NCBI RefSeq assembly: GCF_000027225.1
Contig: NC_013892.1
Span: 682,001 to 746,000, forward strand
Source of the DNA: Xenorhabdus bovienii SS-2004
Lineage (GTDB): Bacteria > Pseudomonadota > Gammaproteobacteria > Enterobacterales > Enterobacteriaceae
DNA length: 64,000 nucleotides
Direction of reading: 5' to 3'
Position 1 is the stretch's first letter, and the number at the start of each line of letters is the position of its first letter. Below the pieces are notes generated by a model. It saw only the letters and a list, made by a program, of their open reading frames with translations, searched no databases and was not told the DNA's origin. This document shows positions 8,326-15,636 of the stretch, piece after piece. Made by a program: the position numbers and the translations under genes.

Positions 8326-8410
8326 TATAGAAATAAGAGCCTGCTGACGTAGAAATATCGCCTCATGAAAGGTCGCCACCTGGCGATATCTCTCAGGCTC
8401 TATTTCTATA
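8326..8410 (-). promoter_or_regulatory. Long inverted-repeat leader structure of the antirepressor gene
   Basis: On the minus strand, 8394-8410 pairs with 8326-8343 (17 pairs, one bulge) and directly inside 8382-8393 pairs with 8351-8362 (12 pairs, one G-U); a small AGGT-GGCG-ACCT hairpin lies within. The outer stem ends at the bases next to the ant Shine-Dalgarno. It could be a cis-acting leader or an antisense RNA of the P1/P7 c4 kind; the second idea is inference. Confidence 0.7.
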
Positions 8411-8445
8411 AGCTCATGATTGGATTTAGCGCACGTCAGTACGCA

Positions 8446-8475
8446 GATAAAAAGAAGCCCCGCGATTGCGAGGCT
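8446..8475 (-). terminator. Rho-independent terminator after the endolysin gene
   Basis: On the minus strand AGCCTCGC and GCGGGGCT form an eight-pair stem (one G-U) with an AATC loop, followed by TCTTTTT. It begins seven bases past the endolysin stop and separates it from ant. Confidence 0.75.
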
Positions 8476-8481
8476 CAGGAT

Positions 8482-8883
8482 TCAGAGTAAATTAAAGGCT
8501 TTCTCAAACGTTGCCTCTGAATACGGTTGCTTGCCGTTCTCGTGCCGGATAATGGACTTAGCCAATGCAATCAATGTGACCTTATCAACGCTAATGACCT
8601 GATGAGGATCAACACCTAGCGCCTTGGCCACACCATTGATATAAGCCGAAGTGTTGTTTTCGTTAGTGGGTGCCCAGCGGTCTATCATCTTCGCGACGGT
8701 CTGATAGCCTTTTTTGTGGTAATTGCACAACAGCTTCATCAGTGCCCGAATACCATACTCTGGTGACTCAAACCGACAGAACCGAGATTCAATCTTCGGG
8801 TCGTGGGGCAATTGACCCTGCCACTTATTCGCTGAGTTGTGGTCAATGTTGCCGGGATTGTTATTGCGAATGCCTCTGCTCAT
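8482..8883 (-). CDS. Phage endolysin-type protein (P5-like murein hydrolase candidate)
   Basis: A 133-residue protein opening MSRGIRNNNPGNID, the start seen in phage proteins annotated as virion/structural P5 or lytic hydrolases, with RFESPEYGIRAL, YHKKGYQTVAKMIDRWAP and a C-terminal helical part. The location between holin and spanins argues it is the lysis enzyme degrading peptidoglycan. No signal peptide is seen, so it would depend on the holin for release. The family assignment is from memory; the context argument is stronger. Confidence 0.75.
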   Translation of the reverse strand: MSRGIRNNNPGNIDHNSANKWQGQLPHDPKIESRFCRFESPEYGIRALMKLLCNYHKKGYQTVAKMIDRWAPTNENNTSAYINGVAKALGVDPHQVISVDKVTLIALAKSIIRHENGKQPYSEATFEKAFNLL

Positions 8884-9203
8884 TATTTATCTCCCAACCG
8901 TTTATTGATGGCACGGATAGCAAACTCACGTATTTTTTCAACGCCAATAAAACCAATGACACCACCGATTGCCGGCGCGAAACTACTGGGAACGCCAAAC
9001 ATCTCTAAGCCACTGGACACGCTCCATGACAAGGCACCACAGAGCAGCGCTTCGACCCAACGGTTCTTGCGTTCTACACCGTCATAAATCAGGCGGCCAT
9101 AACAGATAGCTATTGCCAAAACAGAGCCGGATATCTGCGGCCACGAATTTTGCAGGCCATTGAGCAGCTCAGCCCATACATCAGGATTTTCTTTCATCTT
9201 CAT
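8883..9203 (-). CDS. Phage holin, lambda-S-like
   Basis: A 106-residue inner-membrane protein with three hydrophobic stretches (around ISGSVLAIAICYG, ALLCGALSWSV and APAIGGVIGFIGV) and a basic tail, matching class I lambda-type holins. I chose ATG 9203 with GGTGGAAT just upstream; it opens MKMKEN, so a second ATG two codons later gives a lambda-like dual-start (holin/antiholin) possibility. Its stop overlaps the first base of the endolysin gene. Confidence 0.85.
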   Translation of the reverse strand: MKMKENPDVWAELLNGLQNSWPQISGSVLAIAICYGRLIYDGVERKNRWVEALLCGALSWSVSSGLEMFGVPSSFAPAIGGVIGFIGVEKIREFAIRAINKRLGDK

Positions 9204-9364
9204 ATTCCACCCCATTTGAACAATGGGCGTCCGTGGGGTGAGCTATGGTCGCCCCTGTGAGTTAGTTAAAAGTAATAAGTTGATACTTAAGGTATGTTGT
9301 TAGATCAGCCAAACATTAACTAATCAATAGAGGGATGGCTGATTACCTCTGTGAAGGATAAAAA

Positions 9365-9601
9365 ATGAGCTACGAATTTGAAAAAATCAAAGTTGACGAA
9401 ATTAATCTAGAAGATATGACTTATGCAGTTCCAGTACTGTTCACTATTTTGGCCGGGATGGTCACAAACAAAGAGCCTGAAAAATTGGATCAGCTCTATA
9501 AATTGTTCGATAAGGTTTTAGAAAACAATGAAGATGGAACAAGTCGAGAGTCAATAGCCTTAGTTGGACAAATAACTAAATTTTCCCTAAGCGAAAAATA
9601 A
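9365..9601 (+). CDS. Hypothetical acidic protein on the opposite strand (moron candidate)
   Basis: A 78-residue acidic protein (MSYEFEKIKVDEINLED...) with a short hydrophobic segment VPVLFTILAGMV and a helical C-terminal half. GAAGGAT lies before the ATG. It runs against the late operon, between holin and the 87-aa gene, as prophage morons often do. Not recognised; function unknown. Its last 26 bases overlap the end of a small minus-strand gene (9576-9734). Confidence 0.6.
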   Translation: MSYEFEKIKVDEINLEDMTYAVPVLFTILAGMVTNKEPEKLDQLYKLFDKVLENNEDGTSRESIALVGQITKFSLSEK

Positions 9602-9734
9602 TCCTTCCATCACATTTACGCAGAATAGCCATATCATTTTCAATTATACAGCTCGCAGATTTATTTTTTTCAACGAGCTGTTTTTCCAACCCAACAACCT
9701 TTCTTTCCAGTTCTTCAATACGATTTTCCATCAT
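9576..9734 (-). CDS. Small coiled-coil phage protein (52 aa)
   Basis: A 52-residue frame with AGGTGA right before tandem ATG codons at 9734 and 9731. The first half is a heptad-like coiled coil (NRIEELERKVVGLEKQLVEK), followed by two Cys (SASC, LRKC). It follows the late-gene strand and lies before the holin. The strong ribosome site supports expression. Coiled-coil miniproteins of this type are common in lambdoid late regions but I cannot name a function. Confidence 0.55.
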   Translation of the reverse strand: MMENRIEELERKVVGLEKQLVEKNKSASCIIENDMAILRKCDGRIIFRLGKI

Positions 9735-9868
9735 TCACCTCACGAGTGAGTTAATAGGATGCCGACCGCAATAGGAGATACGGAGGTACGGAGGTACTGG
9801 GAGTGATTGCGGCGGCAAATTAGATAATAAGCAATATCGAGCGCCCAAATATAGACGCTCTGTATTGG

Positions 9869-10132
9869 TTACTGTATGGAACCAGCTACAAGTCCACTTC
9901 GGCCTCGACAGACCGTGCGAACAGTGTCACCCGTCAGAGTGGTAATGTAGGCTTGGTCTGTTTTTTTGATGTCGTGATTAATCAGATTGCCGTTCTGGCT
10001 ATGCTCGACACGGGCAATAACATTATCAGCGACATCTTTCGGGAAAAACTCCAGACGGTACATGTCTCCCAAGATCCATGACTCTTCTACTGAACGACCG
10101 TTTCTTTCTGTGATTAGCTTTAATGCGTACAT
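9869..10132 (-). CDS. Hypothetical phage protein (87 aa)
   Basis: I chose ATG 10132 because AGGAAAT lies ten bases upstream; longer frames lack a site. The protein opens MYALKLITERNGRSVEE and contains GDMYRLEFFPKDV and a segment TDQAYITTLTGDTVRTVCRG, suggesting a small beta-rich fold. It is the first protein gene after the tRNA-Phe in the late transcript. No family recognised. Confidence 0.6.
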   Translation of the reverse strand: MYALKLITERNGRSVEESWILGDMYRLEFFPKDVADNVIARVEHSQNGNLINHDIKKTDQAYITTLTGDTVRTVCRGRSGLVAGSIQ

Positions 10133-10191
10133 GGTTAATTTCCTCATTGCGTAGGTAACAAAAAAGGCCACCTAAGTGACCTTCGATAATT

Positions 10192-10268
10192 TGGTGGAAC
10201 CTCTCGGAATCGAACCGAGTCCTGATGCTCTTCAGGCATCCGCGCGAACCCTCTACGCCAAAGTTCCA
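10192..10268 (-). tRNA. tRNA-Phe (GAA), prophage-encoded
   Basis: On the minus strand the acceptor arms 10262-10268 and 10195-10201 pair over seven positions; the D arm is GCG/CGC, the anticodon arm GATGC-CTGAAGA-GCATC gives GAA, and the T arm is CTCGG-TTCGATT-CCGAG. CCA is encoded. It lies in the late leader after Q, the position where Stx phages carry tRNA genes, and may supply tRNA-Phe during late expression or be processed to shape the transcript. Confidence 0.9.
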
Positions 10269-10269
10269 G

Positions 10270-10570
10270 ATATAGAAAAGGCCACGCCATGCGCAGCCTT
10301 GAATTTGAACTAGTTGGTTTCACCAACAGGTTGAGTTATCCATGGGGATCAAGGTGCTGCTCATATCACCCGAAATAATATTTAACCAATTGATTTTACA
10401 GTGATATAAGGTGCTGTCCGACCCCGATCGAGTTGTGGAGGCAGGTGCTGATCTCCTGCATCGGTTTCTAGATACTCTCAGGGGCTTAGCCTAATCCGCA
10501 GAGGCCGCCTCTAGATGGTGTGCGGTACATCCGATAGTCCATACACTGCCAATCAGCCTTGGCATTCTCC
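10270..10570 (-). ncRNA. Structured non-coding late-leader region between Q terminator and tRNA-Phe
   Basis: About 300 bases without an open gene. On the minus strand there is a stem CCTTGA/TCAAGG (10350-10355 with 10298-10303) enclosing a GTTGGT-GAA-ACCAAC hairpin, a GCAGG/CCTGC hairpin, and three copies of CAGCACCT (10353-10360, 10410-10417, 10444-10451). It would be transcribed only when Q reads through the terminator. A stable phage RNA is possible; no known family is recognised. Confidence 0.45.
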
Positions 10571-10572
10571 AC

Positions 10573-10612
10573 AACGGTAAGATAACTCATTCAAAAGCAA
10601 CCTTACCGTTGC
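10573..10612 (-). repeat. Perfect 10-bp inverted repeat downstream of the late terminator
   Basis: CAACGGTAAG at 10573-10582 and its exact complement at 10603-10612 with a 20-base spacer. In RNA this makes a stem right after the terminator hairpin on the late transcript. Confidence 0.65.
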
Positions 10613-10620
10613 AGAAAGCA

Positions 10621-10643
10621 AAAAACCCCGCACTGGGCGAGGT
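10621..10643 (-). terminator. Late-leader terminator (tR'-like) after Q
   Basis: On the minus strand CCTCGC and GCGGGG form a six-pair stem with a CCAGT loop followed by six T. It lies about 40 bases after the predicted start of the late promoter, so without Q a transcript of roughly 60 bases would end here. Confidence 0.75.
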
Positions 10644-10688
10644 TTAAAATTCGTAGTGAGTATAGTTACAAGTTCCCACTATTTGGAG

Positions 10689-10717
10689 ATATTAAGCCAT
10701 CTTTATGCAAAATGCAA
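10689..10717 (-). promoter_or_regulatory. Candidate late promoter (pR'-like)
   Basis: On the minus strand TTGCAT (10712-10717) and TAATAT (10689-10694) are separated by exactly 17 bases. It lies between the Q stop and the terminator at 10621-10643, which is where lambdoid phages have pR' and the Q-binding site. Confidence 0.65.
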
Positions 10718-10741
10718 ATACTGTTGATGACATAAAACAGT

Positions 10742-11521
10742 TTATTTTGTTACCTTGCTAAACATAGCTTCCGCACTGCTTTCTTCGGCGTAACACTTAC
10801 CTACCAGCTTTTCATAAAAGGGCTTCCAGTTACGAGACCATGATGATTGAGTCAATGCAGGAACAAGCGCCTTGATAGCCGTGTAAGCTACTGATGATGG
10901 CACCCGGCTGTAACCCCGGCCTGAGCATCGGGGGCAGATTTTATCAACCGGTACGCCCTGCAAGGCGGTCTTTTCCTCATCAACGACTACACCCCGCCCC
11001 TTGCAGCGACAACGACTTGACAGCGTGCCTTTACCATTACACTTCTGGCAAAGTTCACCCACCTGCTCTTTTTCAATCCACGGCGCCATAATCACTTCAC
11101 CGTCCGCACGAATAATGCCGGGATGTTTTTCAACTTCTTTTATGCCGTAGATAAGCCCTTTCCCGCGACATTCCGAACACTGACAAGTAGACGCCGCTGA
11201 ACGGGCATAATCTTCAAACGCCATCTTCGATAAGATAACCAGACAGGGCCCCAGTTTATTCCCTGCTGCTTTGGATATCAGCTTAGGAACAGTTCGCCTT
11301 GCGTATCGGGTCAGTTCTTCTACCGTGCTGAACCTGTCTTCTTCACTGACCTCGTTCTTGGCGAAAAATGCCGCCATGCCGAACTTGGCTTGTGATCCCG
11401 CCATCCCCAAAGCTGCTGCGGTATCCATTCCTTTCATTCTGTCCGGTGCGGTACTGGTTGACGCATCACTGAACGTCGGTGTTTTCGGGTGAAAGTGTTT
11501 TAATGCTGATTCGAGTTTCAT
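10742..11521 (-). CDS. Late antitermination protein Q (phage 82-like)
   Basis: A 259-residue regulator. The centre carries DnaJ-type zinc-knuckles: CQCSECRGKG, CQKCNGKG, CRCKGRG and CPRCSGRG, as in the phage 82 type Q family. The N-terminal part is Ser/Thr-rich and the C-terminus has SSWSRNWKPFYEKLV. It would load on RNA polymerase at the late promoter and suppress terminators ahead of lysis and head genes. A promoter and terminator directly downstream fit. The ATG at 11521 lies two bases past the stop of a small upstream gene. Confidence 0.9.
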   Translation of the reverse strand: MKLESALKHFHPKTPTFSDASTSTAPDRMKGMDTAAALGMAGSQAKFGMAAFFAKNEVSEEDRFSTVEELTRYARRTVPKLISKAAGNKLGPCLVILSKMAFEDYARSAASTCQCSECRGKGLIYGIKEVEKHPGIIRADGEVIMAPWIEKEQVGELCQKCNGKGTLSSRCRCKGRGVVVDEEKTALQGVPVDKICPRCSGRGYSRVPSSVAYTAIKALVPALTQSSWSRNWKPFYEKLVGKCYAEESSAEAMFSKVTK

Positions 11522-11523
11522 TA

Positions 11524-11670
11524 TTACGCTGTCTCCCCCACCAGATTCAGGATAATCCTGTCGGTCAGCTCACGATCATGGAACCGCTCCTCGGATTGAG
11601 TACAAGATCCCGGCAGAATACCCGCGAAAACATTGATTTTCTGACGGTATAATTTACGTAATTTTCTCAT
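11524..11670 (-). CDS. Small phage protein upstream of Q (48 aa)
   Basis: A 48-residue frame with the strong ribosome site GGAGGCATT immediately before ATG 11670 and a stop two bases before Q. It opens with a very basic run MRKLRKLYRQK, then SCTQSEERFHDRELTDRI. The spacing suggests translational coupling with Q. Not recognised; could bind nucleic acid or simply couple translation. Confidence 0.6.
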   Translation of the reverse strand: MRKLRKLYRQKINVFAGILPGSCTQSEERFHDRELTDRIILNLVGETA

Positions 11671-11716
11671 AATGCCTCCAATGGCCTGCCAAAAAGACAA
11701 TTTTTACCCGTTCGAT

Positions 11717-11826
11717 GTTGTCTCAAAACCCCTGTTTGTTGTCTCATGTTGTCTCAATTTAAAAACTAAAATAATTACAATTCATACAGTTAATAAAAAT
11801 GAGACAACCGAGACAACTGAGACAAC
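11717..11826. repeat. Six-copy 9-bp iteron array around an AT-rich core, candidate phage origin
   Basis: GTTGTCTCA occurs at 11717-11725, 11738-11746 and 11748-11756. Its complement TGAGACAAC occurs at 11800-11808, 11809-11817 (one mismatch) and 11818-11826 in direct abutment. Between the two sets lies a 43-base AT-rich stretch. The array begins 25 bases past the primase-helicase stop. The layout fits an iteron origin with an unwinding element; a regulatory RNA hairpin is the alternative. Confidence 0.65.
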
Positions 11827-11851
11827 AGATTTTAGCCCTCACATGAGGAGA

Positions 11852-14548
11852 TCAGTCTTCTTCGTCTGATTCAGGCACCAGCACCATGATGTAAGCCCGT
11901 TGCTGAATACCCCCCAGATGCTTAAGACGGGGTGTCTTGCCCTGATAGCTCCTGCCACTGGCCGGCTTTTTGAGTATGTCGCTTTTCACTAACGTGTCTG
12001 CGAACATATCCACGTTAAAACCCCGGGCGATCTCCTGCTTAAAAGTCGCGGGTAAGGTATAGAAAATCATCGGATCATTATCATGAAGGCCTTTCTTTTC
12101 CCGATACCCAGCCAAATCCCGAATCGGTAAGTCCCGTTCATCATAGGGCAGAGGGGCATAGCGGCTCATGCCATGGGCGTTAAGAAAGGAAACGGCCTGC
12201 TCGACAATCTGTTCACCTTCTTTGTTGCCGGTCCCAAACTCCGCCACCCAGACATTAAAGATATATTGCAGCACATCGCGGCAATCCTGCGCCTTCCAGC
12301 CCGTAATGACCCGCCCCAGCATTAAAGCCGCCTCCAGCACCGCAAAGCGATCACTGACCCGTTGTACCTGCTCACCATAACTTTCCGGTATCAGCTTGCC
12401 CCACCGTGATTGCGCCGCGATATACGCCTGTCTGGCCTCCTCATGGTGTGACGATAGATAACCGATCCATTCCCGCCCTGCCGCACCATGATGTTCACGA
12501 CAGCCCCGCTTTAACGCATCCGCATGCGCCTTGCCATTTTCTGAACCGTGCAAGGTCTTGGCCCTTTCCATCGGAATATTCAGCAATCGGACTAATTGCC
12601 CGGCATTAATTTTAATCCCGGCCTCCATCAAGAACGTGGGGATATCTTTCTCACCGGTACTGATCGCCACGGTTCGCCAGCTTGCCAAAGGACGGTTACC
12701 GCCTTCTTTCGCCCCCTGTATTTTCCCCTTGCCATTAAACAGGGTATAGGCTGAGGTGTGGACATGCTTAGGGTTCGCACCCTGTCCGACCTCATCGAGT
12801 GACAACAGGCCGTCATTGTGTGCCAATGCTTCGTTAGCAATACCCAGCGCAGTGCCATACCACGTCAGCCGTTGCTCATCCGGTTTACCGTATAGGCTGG
12901 TTGCAATGTCAGCCGTCGTGGTTTTCCCGGCAGTAGATTGCGCATACAGATGGACACCAAACCCGTCCGCCCCCACAATTCCTATCATCGGGGCCGCTAA
13001 CGCCGTCGCAATGCCCAGCATCATAAAGGGGTTATTATTCGCCAGCCGTGCCACCTCTTCACGCCAGCTGTCAGTTGTCCCTGAAACGGTATAGGCATTC
13101 GCCGCGGCACTGCCCCCGTTAAACAAAACAGGCTGCTGAGGTACGCCAATCACCGAACCGTCCGGCATGATATACGCCCCTTTATGCCAGCCTGATTTTG
13201 CCGTCATACTCCAGATTTCTTTTGTGTGGCTTCGTATCAGCCAGTCAGCCAGGATCGCCCTGAGATTACTTTTTGTTGTGACTTGCACACCGCCCGCTTT
13301 GAGCATTCGCCAGCCTTCGCGTTCTCCAATGTCGGCCGACGCTACCCCTTTAATGACCGGGTCTTTACTGCCCTTCGCTTTCCAACGGACTATCAGGTAT
13401 TGCTCGTCATTTTCATCAATGCCCGTGCCGATGACATCAATCGGTGAACACAGCCATTGTTCCGGTTTGATGATTTCCCCGGTTTCTTTGTCTAATTTCG
13501 GGGTCACGTAAAAAACCCCGGTGTGGCGCACATCAATAAACGGTATCAGGGGATCACGTTCTTTCTCACGATGGTCATCTAAATTAATCACCACTGACTT
13601 TAACACTGACGCTTTCTCCCCTGCCTGATGCAATCCTTGGCTGAATGCCTGCTTTGCCGCTTCGATGCCGTGACACTGGCGGTAATCGTCCCAGTCCGCT
13701 TTATCTTCCGTGGGCGGCCATGTGACCCAGCCCCTGACAGATTTGGCCGCTTTTTCTGCTGAAATTTTCCCCACATTCTTATGACCGGACTTCATATCGT
13801 TGTCAGCCGCCAGAATGATTTTCGCATCAGGCCACCGTTCCCTGACGTGTCCGGCAACAGCGAATAGATTCCCTTCATCAATCGCAGCCAGCACCACGCC
13901 ATCATGCAACTGGCTGACGGTTAACGCGGTTGCATAACCCTCAGTAATGATGATCGTGTCCGGTGTTTCGGTTACCCCGGATAAGGGGATAAAACTCCCC
14001 TTTTTCTGTGAGCCTGAGACAAGGCGCTTTTCACCGTTTGGCTTGATCGTCTGTGCGCCTGTTACGGTTCCGTCTAACGCTTGCATGACCAGTAACAAAG
14101 AGCCGTCTTTCAATAGCTTCTGATGGGGGCATTGCAGCCCCTTGTTAGTCAGATAGTCGGATTGCCCGATCGTGGTTTGAGCCACCAGCTTTTTAATTCT
14201 TTCGGCTATCAGGGGAGCTCCTGATTTGGGAGCTTCCTTTCTGGCAGGCTCAGGCAGTGGCAGCGATAACGCCTGAGAAACCTCTTTAGCCGCCTCAATA
14301 ATCGTGATCCCCTTCGCCCTGACCAGCAAATCCAGCCCATCACCGTGATTCGGCTCATCACACTGGCGACAATGCCAGTCACCGTTCCCATGATCGTCCA
14401 TGAAGTGAAAACGGTCAGTGCCACCGCATATCGGGCAAGCTCCATGCTTCCCCTTTGCCGGAACATCCACCCCACAGGCAGCCAGCAAACCCTGCCAGTG
14501 ATCCTTAGCCGCCATTTTCACTGAACGGATATCAATATGACTTACCAT
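11852..14548 (-). CDS. Phage primase-helicase with zinc-finger, TOPRIM and DUF927 domains
   Basis: An 898-residue replication protein. Residues about 35-70 hold a primase-type zinc ribbon (CPICGGTDRFHF...WHCRQC). A TOPRIM-like part follows (ITEGYATALTVSQL, AADNDMKSGHKN). The C-terminal half is a DUF927-type helicase with Walker A STAGKTTTAD and Walker-B-like LLSLDEVGQG. It would prime and unwind phage DNA, in the manner of P4 alpha. The candidate iteron array lies just downstream. The start overlaps the preceding gene by seven bases; an internal ATG at codon 12 is a possible alternative. Confidence 0.9.
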   Translation of the reverse strand: MVSHIDIRSVKMAAKDHWQGLLAACGVDVPAKGKHGACPICGGTDRFHFMDDHGNGDWHCRQCDEPNHGDGLDLLVRAKGITIIEAAKEVSQALSLPLPEPARKEAPKSGAPLIAERIKKLVAQTTIGQSDYLTNKGLQCPHQKLLKDGSLLLVMQALDGTVTGAQTIKPNGEKRLVSGSQKKGSFIPLSGVTETPDTIIITEGYATALTVSQLHDGVVLAAIDEGNLFAVAGHVRERWPDAKIILAADNDMKSGHKNVGKISAEKAAKSVRGWVTWPPTEDKADWDDYRQCHGIEAAKQAFSQGLHQAGEKASVLKSVVINLDDHREKERDPLIPFIDVRHTGVFYVTPKLDKETGEIIKPEQWLCSPIDVIGTGIDENDEQYLIVRWKAKGSKDPVIKGVASADIGEREGWRMLKAGGVQVTTKSNLRAILADWLIRSHTKEIWSMTAKSGWHKGAYIMPDGSVIGVPQQPVLFNGGSAAANAYTVSGTTDSWREEVARLANNNPFMMLGIATALAAPMIGIVGADGFGVHLYAQSTAGKTTTADIATSLYGKPDEQRLTWYGTALGIANEALAHNDGLLSLDEVGQGANPKHVHTSAYTLFNGKGKIQGAKEGGNRPLASWRTVAISTGEKDIPTFLMEAGIKINAGQLVRLLNIPMERAKTLHGSENGKAHADALKRGCREHHGAAGREWIGYLSSHHEEARQAYIAAQSRWGKLIPESYGEQVQRVSDRFAVLEAALMLGRVITGWKAQDCRDVLQYIFNVWVAEFGTGNKEGEQIVEQAVSFLNAHGMSRYAPLPYDERDLPIRDLAGYREKKGLHDNDPMIFYTLPATFKQEIARGFNVDMFADTLVKSDILKKPASGRSYQGKTPRLKHLGGIQQRAYIMVLVPESDEED

Positions 14549-14847
14549 TTGGGGAACCTCTCGCGGTGATGAATTTCAAAATCCGCGTGCTGTGCTGTGT
14601 CATTCAGGGCTTCGGCAATTCGGGGCAGGTACATCAGGGCTTCACCGATACGGCGTAAATCGTCCCTTGCCTGACAATCTGCATAGTTCTCATTATCGGC
14701 AGACCAGAAAGCCAGTTCCCCCATCGCTGACATTGCCGCCATCACTGCGCTATGTGCTCCATCTGAATGCTTACGCAGATCTTTAATTTCCTCAGTGCTC
14801 ATGGTGCTAAAGTTGTTGCGTACTAAGTGGTTATAGATATCAGACAT
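14542..14847 (-). CDS. Hypothetical phage early protein (101 aa)
   Basis: A soluble, helical 101-residue protein (TEEIKDLRKHSDGAHSAV, AMSAMGELAFWSADN, DDLRRIGEALMYLPRIAEAL). It overlaps the primase start by seven bases and is two bases from the DUF4222 gene, so it belongs to the early operon. Function unknown. Confidence 0.65.
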   Translation of the reverse strand: MSDIYNHLVRNNFSTMSTEEIKDLRKHSDGAHSAVMAAMSAMGELAFWSADNENYADCQARDDLRRIGEALMYLPRIAEALNDTAQHADFEIHHRERFPKW

Positions 14848-14849
14848 AA

Positions 14850-15020
14850 TCAGGCTCTCCCTGCGTAGGTGTATTCTTTAGTGAAACGGCTTACTGGCAT
14901 GATGCACGGGGTGTTATAGCCATCACGGACAAACGTCACGCGGTTAAAGGCGACCGACAGCACCTGAACGGTTTCCCCGTTCTGATGGGTGTAGTAGTCA
15001 TGGGGTGCGGGGTCACGCAT
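14850..15020 (-). CDS. DUF4222-like small phage protein
   Basis: A 56-residue protein starting at ATG 15020 with a GGGGGGAG ribosome site. The text VLSVAFNRVTFVRDGY followed by CIMPVSRFTKEYTY resembles the DUF4222 family found in the early region of lambdoid phages. Role unknown. Its start overlaps the 3' end of the preceding 82-aa gene. Confidence 0.7.
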   Translation of the reverse strand: MRDPAPHDYYTHQNGETVQVLSVAFNRVTFVRDGYNTPCIMPVSRFTKEYTYAGRA

Positions 15021-15261
15021 GGCTCCCCCCCTGAACGGTAGACATATCTCTATAGTTGGAAGTGTTATCAATAGCTTCCTCACCTGCGATTACTTCAATC
15101 AGAAATACAGCAATATCGCCGGATAGCTTTGCCATCAGAGAAGAAATAACAGATATTTCACTGCCCTGTATTTGGTGAGGGTATGACTCAATAAGCTGAT
15201 TAATAAATTCGAGTTGCTGGGCCTTTTCAGCGGCTTGATGAATAGTGATAGGCTTGCTCAT
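15013..15261 (-). CDS. Hypothetical phage early protein (82 aa)
   Basis: An 82-residue helical protein (ITIHQAAEKAQQLEFINQL, ISVISSLMAKLSGDIAVFLIEVI). Its ATG overlaps the Icd-like stop (ATGA) and its 3' end overlaps the DUF4222 gene, so it is embedded in a tightly coupled early operon. No family recognised. Confidence 0.6.
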   Translation of the reverse strand: MSKPITIHQAAEKAQQLEFINQLIESYPHQIQGSEISVISSLMAKLSGDIAVFLIEVIAGEEAIDNTSNYRDMSTVQGGSHA

Positions 15262-15446
15262 GCGGCCACCCCTTGACGGGAAACAAATACCAGAGAGGAA
15301 ATACCGACCAGTAAACGGGCTTCACCTTCACTGTCCGCCAACACAGTAATGAGACGTACAGGGTGAATATCCACCAGACGTTGAGTGCCCGATGCAATTA
15401 GGAATGTAAATTTAAGGCGAGTTTGGTTATGCTGTTGTATAGCCAT
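15258..15446 (-). CDS. Icd-like host cell division inhibitor candidate
   Basis: I place the start at ATG 15446, which has GGAG nine bases upstream; the resulting 62-residue protein has KFTFLIASGTQRLVDIHP, RLITVLADSEGEARLL and a short C-terminal end, the layout of small Icd-like proteins in P1- and P4-related phages. The same frame stays open upstream to 16352 (ATG overlapping the AntA-like stop), so a much longer 364-residue product is formally possible, but that part is overlapped by a convincing plus-strand repressor gene and tandem hairpins. Confidence 0.55.
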   Translation of the reverse strand: MAIQQHNQTRLKFTFLIASGTQRLVDIHPVRLITVLADSEGEARLLVGISSLVFVSRQGVAA

Positions 15447-15535
15447 AGCGTTAATCTCCGTAACGTAGTGGTCAGAGGCTCCGCTTGGACTGCAATCCGA
15501 CGGAGCCTTGTTCTTATTGAATGCTGCAACATTCA

Positions 15536-15614
15536 ACTGGCACCCAGTATAAATACAAACTGGCACCCACATCAATACTTTTTTTATAATTATTTTTGTG
15601 TATACTGGCACCCA
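15536..15614 (+). promoter_or_regulatory. Triple operator-like repeat ACTGGCACCCA before the RHH gene
   Basis: ACTGGCACCCA is present at 15536-15546, 15559-15569 and 15604-15614, spaced 23 and 45 bases, about two and four helical turns. The third copy overlaps a TATACT at 15601-15606 that could be the -10 box. The RHH gene starts 23 bases later, so autorepression is likely. Confidence 0.6.
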
Positions 15615-15636
15615 TAAACAAATGTGGAGAGCAGTA

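Noticed and set aside
10275..10355. Second tRNA-like element upstream of tRNA-Phe
   Set aside because: It has a GAA loop on a short stem and a T-arm-like GTTCAAATTC, but acceptor, D and T stems cannot be formed together.
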